A stretch of 64,000 bases of DNA. Origin: Escallonia rubra (Eukaryota; Streptophyta; Magnoliopsida; Escalloniales; Escalloniaceae). The DNA lies in contig JAVXUO010002909.1 of the NCBI GenBank assembly GCA_033065855.1, forward strand, positions 124,001-188,000. The letters are read 5' to 3'. Shown piece by piece: positions 55,605-64,000 of the stretch. Every line of letters begins with the position of its first letter. Within the stretch, counting starts at the first letter, position 1. The notes under the pieces are model-generated. The model was not told where the DNA came from and did no database searches. It saw only the letters and a program-made list of their open reading frames with translations. The position numbers were made by a program, and so were the translations under genes.

Positions 55605-57017
55605 CCCTTTTTGGTTAATCATGTGTCACCGTGATTTGCATTATTTCAAGTGCTTTTTTGGCTCTTGAAAGTTTAATTTTTTGCCAAAGACTCGTGGCTG
55701 TTAACCAAGAATGGTTGCTATAGGCATTTTTTTAATGGCTGTTCATGAGCACGAACAAATCCCAACTTATGCTCAGCCTGATGTTGTGAAAGGTGCTCTT
55801 GTGCTCGTTGGGAAAGAAAAAAAGGAAGGTGGCTACTAGGTAAGAAGGGTTATTGTTGGTTTACATCAATAAGTTAGACGCCTGCACTGTTGTAAACGTC
55901 GAATATACTTGACATCTTAAGTCAAAACATTTTAATTAGTGTATGTGTTGAACTATATTGTGCATCAATACGTTGTGAAAACATTTCGGGGAGCATCGTT
56001 AACCAAAATTGTTACTTTGTTGAATTTCTCATAACTCAACTTCGTTACCATGTACCCTTTATTAATCATCATGGATTATGGTTCATATAGATACTAGTTA
56101 CCGGTTACCTTGAATCAAATAAAGCTAGTTATAATCGGTTGTAGTTACTGTTCACCCTTGAATTGCCTAAAGCAATAGTTACTGTTCACCCTTGAATTGC
56201 CTAAAGCAAGAATAATGTGACAGGGCCAATCGAATGATGCCAATTCATATCCTGTAGGGAGAAGGGCCAACGCTATATGGTAGGGAGAAGGGCCTATGCT
56301 ATTTGTTATTAATTTCATGTTGGCGAACTCTAGATCTATCTAGGCAATGTAAGTTCTGCCCAACCGATCTCCAGACATAAGGGTTTTGACATCTTTTTGT
56401 CATAATGTTTATTTTTTTTGTGGTCCGTAAAGTTTATAAGAGTTTGTTTCCTTATGCCAGACACAAGGGTTTTGAGTTATAAGAGTTTGTTTTTTCTTAC
56501 CCGCACTAATCATAGTAATTTTTTAAACTTACGAATGGCTAGTTTTGAGAACTGCCGTCATAGTGTTGAAGTATTTGGGAGAATGTCATGAACGCATTAA
56601 CCGCCGTCATAGTGTTGAAGCATTTGGGAGAATATCATGAACACGTTAACCGTCATCATTTTGATTCTTAGAAGTTAATTGATTGTTTTATTTAGCTTTC
56701 ATGAAATTATATTTCACTTTAAGCATCAATATTTTGCTTATGTGAGACCTTTATGGTAGTTATAACCTTTCAGACTTGAAACTGTTGTAGTACTTGCAAT
56801 TGTATATGCATTAAGAAAGAATTTAGATACTTAATATCAACTTTCAAGAAATTATATCATATTCGACAACCAGTGAAGGGTGTTACTCTTAATTCCACTT
56901 AGGAAAAATTAAGCATCGTGTATGGTTTGATTCTTTAATGTACCTTTTGGGAATTAGATTTTTGATATAATGATGGACTACATGATGCATGGAAGGAAAA
57001 GAAGAAGTGCTAATACA
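55605..57017. other. Intergenic with short tandem duplications
   Basis: A 43-codon frame begins with ATG at 55710 and has a protein-like end (IPTYAQPDVVKGALVLVGK), but I recognise no family and find no splice partner. A 35-bp duplication (TAGTTACTGTTCACCCTTG...) lies at about 56143-56210 and a 50-bp one (CCGTCATAGTGTTGAAG...) at about 56555-56650. Confidence 0.45.
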
Positions 57018-57153
57018 CACTACAAAAAAGGGGGTTTCCACGATGCTTAATTACCGACGCTTTAGAAAATGTCATAAAATAACTCTAATTTATGACACTT
57101 TTAACTCAACGCCGCAAGTTTGCCGACACAAATCTAATTATATATATATATAT
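57018..57153 (+). mobile_element. CACTA (En/Spm) transposon end
   Basis: Starts with the classic CACTACAAAAAAG terminus. Subterminal words GACGCTTTAGAAAATGTCATA and GCCGACACAAA follow. The partner tail at 57896-58162, with TGTCGCTTTAGATGCTTGCGACAC subterminal repeats, was probably continuous with it before other elements inserted. No transposase and no matching right end were found in the window. Confidence 0.6.
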
Positions 57154-57286
57154 GGGTCGTGATCCATTGCTAGCGCTAGCACGTTACTAGCGCTGTTTTT
57201 CCGTCCGCTACATAATATAGCGGACGATAATTTACCGTCCGCTACATTATGTAGCGGACGGTGCTAGCGCTAGCAACGGATCAGCT

Positions 57287-57289
<3 letters not shown>
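57154..57289. mobile_element. 136-bp palindromic MITE related to the second MULE
   Basis: The ends GGGTCGTGATCCATTGC and (inverse) GGGAGCTGATCCGTTGC continue into GCTAGCGCTAGC. Inside are two hairpins, CGTCCGCTACATAATATAGC... (57202-57226) and the same with ATTAT (57236-57260). Flanks are TA repeats. It shares its right end with the MULE end at 60939. Confidence 0.85.
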
Positions 57290-57349
<60 letters not shown>

Positions 57350-58162
57350 TCGAAACTGAGAGAATGTAACATTCTCTTTCCTACTTGGCATGCCTCATTT
57401 TATGTCATTTGGCATTCAACCAATCAAATAAATATCAATTTTCTCTATCTTCCACGTCAGCATGTCCCATTTAAAAATAAATATATCTCTCTCAATTTTA
57501 AATTTATATATCATTCTAATATATATCTCATTTAAATCTTGAAACTTTCCTATATTTTACACAAGTCTAATATTTTTCACAATCTAACAAAATTAATCTC
57601 CCTCCTTTTACTTTATTATAAGTCATATAAAACATATATGTACATATATGTCTGTATATATATATAATTATTTCTCATATTGTATTTTCTCTTATGTTGC
57701 AAAATTTTTTATAGTGTTCTAGGTGAGTTTTATTAATAAAAATCTCAGCACATGGGTTATTAATATTATTACTAAAAATGGTAGAAAATTCAAAGGTGAA
57801 AATAGCATTATTTGCTATTATTATTCGACATATAAGTATGAGCTTTTAATTAGCCGTTGTTGGTCTCGTATGCAACACACGGGTTAATACTAGTATATAT
57901 GAGTCGCGAACTTGACTACACTTTTTTATGTGTCACAATTTTAGTGTCGCTTTAGATGCTTGCGACACTAACAACGCGACATTTATGTATGTGTCACTTA
58001 ATAGCGACACTTACAACAAAAAGTCATACGAATTGATTACCAAACGACTGCGTTTTTAGCCGCACCTATTAGGCATATCTGTTAAAACGTTGGAGTCTAA
58101 CGACTCTAACCTTTTTACCATATTTGAAATCTTCATCTACCTCTAATAAAGAAACACATGGA
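57275..58162 (+). repeat. Direct repeat R1 (MITE/MULE end, Helitron-like copy, CACTA tail)
   Basis: R1 matches R2 (60924-61791) from AACGGATCAGCTCCC through the TA run, the Helitron-like head (AAGTCGAAACTGAG), its end (CACACGGGTTAATACTAGT, 57895), and a CACTA-like tail to CACATGGA. The Helitron part has several differences. The last 330 or so bases (about 57825-58162) look identical in both. Confidence 0.88.
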
Positions 58163-59908
58163 TTTATCGGGGATTGTCCTGATATTCTTCTGGGTGAAAA
58201 AGCGCAGAATGTGTCTACACAGGATGCCATGGAACTCAAACTTCTTGCAAACACATGTCACCGAGTCCGTCAATGTGTCGTGGCTCACCGTATACATTCT
58301 GCGCAGCTTCTCAGGAACGAGGTCATTCACGAGCGAATAAACCTTGTACTCACGCGTAGACTTCTCCGCCACCTTGTTTATACAGTACCGTCCCGATTTC
58401 TGCAGCTCTACTTGGTATAGCAAGAAGATCTCCTTCGTATAGACTTTGGCACCGTTCAGCTCCAGCGGGGTCTCAAGCAACCTTCTCCTCTGTTTGTACG
58501 TGGTTGCAAAGTCTGCAGCCCTTTCTTTCACGAACAACGACGCAACCGCTTTCTGTGCGGATGTGACGAAACTCTTCAAATTGGTAGCTGTACCCACGTA
58601 ACTATCGAAAGTGGCATTCATAGATTCACTCCTGCCCGTCGTTCTCATGCCCGCAGAAAAATGCCTCCTCGTGTAAACGCCAATCCATTGCTCTTTGAGC
58701 TCGTACAAGTGCTGGAGTCACCCGTTGTCTTGCAATGAGTAATCCTGAACAAGCTTTTCCCACCTCTCCTCAAATTCCTCAATAGTTAACGACTTGCTAA
58801 CGCACGTGTCAAAATCCTGTTTAAATTCTGGAAACTTCGCGTACACGTGATGCAAACGTTCGGGGTATTTGTTGCTTATGTGCCAAGTGCACAAGTTGTG
58901 TCGAGTATCTGGGAAGACGGTGGCAATAGCCTTCTTCATTGCCAAATCTTGATCGGTGATGATAACGTTGGGTGCTTTGAAGTTCATGGCTTCCAGCCAC
59001 ACACTAAACAACCATTCAAAAGAACTCTCGCTCTCGTCCCTTAACAAAGCGAACCCGAACAGGATGGAGTGATAATGATGATTGACCCCCGTGAAAGGGG
59101 CAAACGGCATCGAGTACTTGTTGGTACGGTATGTGGTGTCGAAAGTCACGACATCCCCAAAATGCTTATAAGCAAGCCTGGAACGACCGTCGACCCAAAA
59201 AATTGTGCTAACTCGATGCTCGTCGTCAAGTTTATAATCGAAGGTAAACTGCGGGTCCTCCATCTGCATCCGCTTCAATAGGCTCATTGTGGCTTGAGCA
59301 TCATTGAGGTCATACGCGGCTCATCTATGGGTTCGGACCGCGTTGCGAACGTCTGTCGTGTTAAAGTTTAAATTCTGAATTCCCCCGGCCTGTTCAGCAA
59401 GAACATTAATCATGTCGGTAGGTCCTAGACGCGCATCGCTCATTGTGTGAATGAGGCTCCTCGCGACCTTTCCCATCTTCTTGTGTTGATGCATCTGACT
59501 CACCTTAGAAGGGGTTACTAACGGGTGATTGTGTGCCAGTTCCAGGCTGCTAATAAGCCAATGATCTTGCTTGGGTTTATAGCTTACGAACATCTTGACC
59601 TGGCAATTCGTTCGCACAAAGAAGTCCCGTTTTCTGCGCGAATAGCCTATTTCGTCATCACTGTCCTCGTTGCCTACGCGTGTCTCATTTTGCACTGGGT
59701 TTCTGCCCCTATGGCACTCGTACATACGAGAGCATATCTTTCTCGTTATGTTGCTCGTTCTTGAAGTCTTTATTCTAATGCCAAATCCAACCCTCAATGA
59801 ATACGCTCGAAAACATTCTCCAGCTTCCTCCAATGTTTGAAAGGTTCGTCCTAGATACGGATCACTAGCATCTACGGGGGTGTTGGAGCTCGACACGAAA
59901 TCAGACAT
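58163..59908 (-). pseudogene. FAR1/FHY3-type transposase pseudogene
   Basis: The reading frame is the same throughout, starting at the ATG at 59908 with LGRTFQTLEEAGECFRAYS. The core VVTFDTTYRTNKYSMPF (first Asp), VIITDQDLAMKK (second Asp) and TTGRSESMNATFDSY (Glu) are present, as is the start of the SWIM finger (CVCKKFEFHGILCRHIL). TGA at 59321-59323 replaces an Arg codon and TGA near 58715 replaces a Trp codon (GWLQHLYELK). The C-terminus is cut at IPDK by repeat R1. It is clearly related to, but a different lineage from, the intact transposase at 41324-43630. Confidence 0.9.
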
Positions 59909-60539
59909 TGTGAAACAGCTCCCTATATGTAGAAATATAGACTACGCTGAACAATCAAATGACATTTTCAACTGAAAATATTACCTTAAAATTATCGTGA
60001 CGAATAGACAAATTTAAGATGACAAATATACCATATACATAATCTCAAAAGTCTCCCATTTTGCTAATTATAGATTTATTGAACATAACAAATTACAATT
60101 ACTAAGAGCGTTAGACAAATTCATCATGCCAAAATACAACAAACGTATCTCAAAAAATTCGAATTTAATTAGGATAGATGTGCCAAAGTTAGCGCCCCTT
60201 AAAAAAATCAAAAATTAATTACAATAAACTTCTTTAAAGTTAACAAATTAATTTCTAGAACATCATCAGAAATTTATATTTTTTTGCCCAAAATAAAAAA
60301 TATACTTTATCAGTCAATCCACCCAGAAAATATCTGAGATGAGAAACTTACCTTGCTTGAGTGAAGAAGATTGAAGCAAGTTTTACTCGAAGAAGCTTGA
60401 GGGGAGCCGGAAATGGAAGCCAGGTGAATCCGAAGGAGAAGAAAATTTTGCGGGAAGAGCTTGAGAATTTTGCGGGAAGAGCTTGAGAATTTTGCGGGAT
60501 GAGCTGAGAATTCAGGAAAGAGAGCTGAGAATCAGGAAC

Positions 60540-60900
60540 CTCGGGGGTATACGGGAAGCACCTGTCCGCGCGCGTGTGGAAATTATTCCGCTCTACTGTA
60601 TAGCGGATACCTTTTTTGCTGTCTCGTGTCAGGCAGGGGTCAGTGTCAGGCAGGGGTGTCAGGCCCTGACAGGTGTCAGCCTAGGGGACGTCCGCCATAC
60701 TGTATGGCGGACGACTTTTTGCTGTCTCCCATCAGGACATTAATGCCCTCCGCGCTACTGTGTAGCGGACAGGCGCGGAGGGGCAATTTGGTAAAAAAAC
60801 CCGTCCGCCATACTGTATGGCGGACGTCTGACAGGTTCTGAAAAAGGCGCGATCTGGACCGTCCATCTTTCGGGATGGACGGTCAGATCGCGTTTGCAAC
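60540..60900. repeat. Hairpin-rich end region of the second MULE
   Basis: Palindromes CGTCCGCCATACTGTATGGC... at 60689-60713 and 60802-60826, weaker ones around CCGCTCTACTGTATAGCGG (about 60590) and CCGCGCTACTGTGTAGCGGA (about 60752), and a longer hairpin with GACCGTCCATC/GATGGACGGTC at about 60849-60893. TGTCAGGC-type words also repeat. Confidence 0.8.
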
Positions 60901-60923
60901 TTCTCCTATTTTGCTAACGCTCT

Positions 60924-60936
60924 CAACGGATCAGCT

Positions 60937-60973
<37 letters not shown>

Positions 60974-61791
60974 TCGAAACTGAGATAATGTAACATTTTC
61001 TTTCCTACTTGGCATGTCTCATTTTATGCCATTTGATATTCAACCAATCAAATAAATTTCACTTTTCTATCTCTTCCACGTCAGCATGTCCCATTTTAAA
61101 ACAAATATATCTCTCTCAATTTTAAATTTATATCTCATTCTAATATATTTCTCATTTAAATCGTGAAACTTTCCTATATTTTACACAAGTCTAATATATT
61201 TTCACAATCTAACAAAATTAATCTCCCTCCTTTTACTTTATTATAAGTCATATAAAACATATATGAACATATATGTCTGTATATACATATAATTATCTCT
61301 CATATTGTATTTTCTCTTATGTCGCAAAACTTTTTATAGTGTTCTAGGTGAGTTTTATTAAAAAAAATCTTAGCACATGGGTTATTAATATTATTACTAA
61401 AAATGGTAGAAAACTCATGAAAATGTGAAAATATCATTATTTGCTATTATTATTCGACATATAAGTATGAGCTTTTAATTAGCCGTTGTTGGTCTCGTAT
61501 GCAACACACGGGTTAATACTAGTATATATGAGTCGCGAACTTGACTACACTTTTTTATGTGTCACAATTTTAGTGTCGCTTTAGATGCTTGCGACACTAA
61601 CAACGCGACATTTATGTATGTGTCACTTAATAGCGACACTTACAACAAAAAGTCATACGAATTGATTACCAAACGACTGCGTTTTTAGCCGCACCTATTA
61701 GGCATATCTGTTAAAACGTTGGAGTCTAACGACTCTAACCTTTTTACCATATTTGAAATCTTCATCTACCTCTAATAAAGAAACACATGGA
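60924..61791 (+). repeat. Direct repeat R2
   Basis: Partner of R1, starting with the MULE end and including a Helitron-like copy that ends CACACGGGTTAATACTAGT at about 61524. After CACATGGA the two repeats part: R2 runs into CCCCACACTCCGG, R1 into the transposase. Confidence 0.88.
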
Positions 61792-63512
61792 ACCCCACAC
61801 TCCGGCCACACACACAAAACACCAACACTGGCCAGTCTCTCTCTCTCTAAAGCTGGATGTACAGACACATGCCCATCTCTTACGACATCTACATGTGGTA
61901 ATAGAACTTGTAATTAGAAGATTTTTGCATACCTTAAAGTAGAAGATTTTCCAGTGAAGTGATTCATGAATATGAGCAATGAAGGCATTAGTGTTACATT
62001 AGTGGTGAAAAGGGTGATTTTGGGGTAGTAAGTTTGTAGTTGATTTAGAGGTTTGAATAGTAATATTGAAATAGCAAATCCAGAGGGGCGGCATCAAGCG
62101 TAAGTAAAACAAGAATAAGAGGAGAAATAACCTACAAACTTTAAATTCGCAAGAGCTAGGCAAAAGTTACAAAGAAAGTTAGTTTCTCATCAAAAAGTTG
62201 CTCATCGAAAACATTATATCAACCAGTATTCCCGTGGGAGCTTGCCTCAAGTTTATGCCTTCTGGATCAGCTATATGTTGGCAGCCTCTAGCTACATTTT
62301 AACTATAACGTTGGTTATTCTTATAGAAATATTAGGTTGTCCTAACCAATGGTTCGGACCAAAGTATAGTTAATAATCCACCGCGTCTCTTAGTCCCATT
62401 TCATATCGAATTAGCGCCCCCCCCGCCCCGCGCCCAACAGTCTTAGCAATGTTTTACGGTTTAGGACCATGTAATATTTACTCTCAACATTGACATTTGT
62501 TTGTTCTTGTGGTGGCCTATAAATCTCATCATGTCTAATGAGATTTTCAAATATGGTTCTCAATATAATTCACTTAGAGGTTGTTGACCGTAAGTAGTAT
62601 TCGATCAGAGGTACAAGAAGAGATTTAGAAAATTAATAGTAGGTTGTAACGTAATTGCCAAGTGTAGGAGGATACTATAGCTAGGGGTTAATTTGAAAAT
62701 TAACAAACTGCATTTGTTAATGTACTTACGTCAAATATAAATTCTAGAACATATTATGGAGTTGAAAATCTATTTCAAATGTTACTTGACATGATTCTAT
62801 TTTGCAGCATAGTATACTTAAGAACAAATATATGGCAGCGTGACTTTTGGATGATTTTAGTTATTTTATTGGACTTAATATAATTCGTTCTTCCTTTATT
62901 CATGTGAAATTATCATGTTTTGCGCTTCTCTTTGGATCCAAGAACTTCACCAAATCTCTTTTTGAGGTTTAATAGTTTTGCACTCCAATCTTTTAGGTTG
63001 TTTTATTGGTCACTATTTGTTGAATTGGTGCATGTGGGGCGTTGCCTAATATTATGTCTTTCTAGTTATGATTGTCTGTGTAATTATGTTTGTTCACTTG
63101 TTAATTCAAACCAAAATAAGAAAATTTTAAAGACACAGTTTATCACAGGAGTATCCAATCGGCTACTGAGTTCAAACATCGAAAAAATTGAAATATTTTC
63201 TCTAGTAATTCAATTTTACTTATCTTCTTTACTATCTCCTTCAAAAATCGGCCACTGAGTTCAAACATTTGGGTCAAATTCAATTATCGGTGAAGTAACA
63301 AGCAATGATGGCACAATAGGCTTTATATATACAGGTATGAAGGGCAGTTTTTGGTAGAGTAGAACCCTTGAAAATGATATCAGCAGCAATTTCTAACGTC
63401 CATTAACATCCACTTAATTAATGCTAATTACATGAAAAGCGATTTCGAACTTAGAGGAGCGAAGTGTTATTACTAATAATAACCACAGATAAGCGACTGT
63501 AACAATGACAAA
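61792..63512. other. Intergenic, no gene seen
   Basis: AT-rich with a C-rich run at about 62418-62435. The 112-codon frame at 62920-63258 shows no recognisable domain and is probably chance. Confidence 0.45.
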
Positions 63513-63541
63513 ACTCAGTGGTAACGTGTGTAATTAACCCA
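63513..63541. repeat. Possible orphan TIR of the AGGGTTAATTAC Pack-MULE family
   Basis: CTCAGTGGTAACGTGTGTAA followed by TTAACCC closely matches the right ends at 24554 and 36421. The other end was not found in the window. Confidence 0.45.
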
Positions 63542-63599
63542 TTTAAATTGCATTGAAGGATTTAACATTGCGATTCTTCCAAAGCAACAGGCGAAAGAG

Positions 63600-63990
63600 C
63601 AGCGTCAAGTTCATCTCCTTGAGCGCAGCTTCTCTGCCAAACAATTCCACCAACTTAGCCCAGACCCTCCAAAGTTCTAACCAAAAAAAATTCCACTGTC
63701 ATTGTTTGATAGTCCATATGTGGACAACATTGAAATGCCCCAAATCTCCAGTCGTTATGCACCCCACACAAGTGTTATCAACACTTATCCTTGTCTTGGA
63801 AAGATTCACGTTGCTGGGTAGAGCATCAAGGCACGCTCTCCAAGTGAGGATTTTGGTCTTGCCTGGCGTTTTGCTTTGCCACAAGAACCGCCATTCTGCA
63901 TTCTTGGAAGCCCGGAGGTAATCGCTTAATAAGCTCGATCTGCTTCATTTTCGCCCAAAAGATTTGGTCTATCAACCCGCGATAATTCTA
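63600..63990 (-). pseudogene. LINE ORF2 fragment (zf-RVT region)
   Basis: The minus strand reads AEWRFLWQSKTPGKTKILTW, RACLDALPSNVNL and CVGC, the WRA..LPT.NL signature of the zinc-binding region at the end of plant LINE ORF2. It is interrupted by a stop at about 63699 and continues to the window edge, so its full extent is unknown. Confidence 0.7.
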
Positions 63991-64000
63991 TCTATATATA

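Larger units (their letters stand above)
58163..60939 (-). mobile_element. Truncated second MULE with FAR1-type transposase
   Basis: The right end is GGGAGCTGATCCGTTG when read inward on the minus strand (60939), matching the MITE at 57154-57289. The transposase pseudogene fills 58163-59908. The end-proximal 60.5-60.9 kb is packed with hairpins. The left end is missing: R1 abuts the transposase reading frame at 58162. No target duplication can be assigned. Confidence 0.75.

Overview
The window is nuclear DNA from a flowering plant. It carries intron-containing genes for the chloroplast protein Rubisco activase, a plant-only LBD transcription factor and a plant-type one-chain FGAM synthase. 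The spaces between genes are full of plant transposons: MULEs and Pack-MULEs, Helitron-like copies, LINEs, TRIM-like elements, CACTA and Tourist-like pieces. A eudicot is likely; I cannot name the species.

Bases 1-22000 are gene-bearing. They hold a GGCCC-rich hAT-like repeat, an eroded Helitron-like copy, tRNA-Lys(CTT), a seven-exon Rubisco activase gene on the minus strand with a G-box promoter, two miniature LTR elements (9.3-11.0 kb and 14.4-14.6 kb), a two-exon LBD gene on the plus strand, and PUR4 (FGAM synthase) on the minus strand. All three protein genes look intact.

Bases 22000-32300 are a pile of small DNA transposons. One Pack-MULE carries a piece of the nuclear-pore anchor gene NUA/TPR. 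A 112-bp MITE and a MULE with hairpin ends follow. A second Pack-MULE with 834-bp terminal inverted repeats (TIRs) carries a piece of the proteasome gene RPN3 and a PPR-like piece. Then come a Tourist-like MITE, a 5'-truncated LINE with a 13-bp target duplication, and a reverse-oriented Helitron-like element.

Bases 32333-47075 form one giant Mutator-like element of 14.7 kb with TIRs of about 2.95 kb. Each TIR holds a 127-bp hairpin, a long purine/pyrimidine-biased tract, an inward-facing TATA box and five 311-bp tandem units. Between the TIRs sit two convergent, apparently intact genes: a plant mobile domain-Ulp1 (C48) protease fusion and a FAR1/FHY3-type MULE transposase. A centre of about eight 167-bp repeats separates them. 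A chimeric Pack-MULE (GATL plus RF298-like pieces, with a TATA box) has landed in the left TIR only.

Bases 47076-64000 hold a tandem-duplicated target site, a Helitron-like copy, a full-length but decayed LINE with a 16-bp target duplication, a probable solo LTR, and a nested CACTA/Helitron/MITE/MULE complex. In that complex a second FAR1-type transposase is a pseudogene cut by an 0.87-kb direct repeat. A LINE fragment lies at the right edge.
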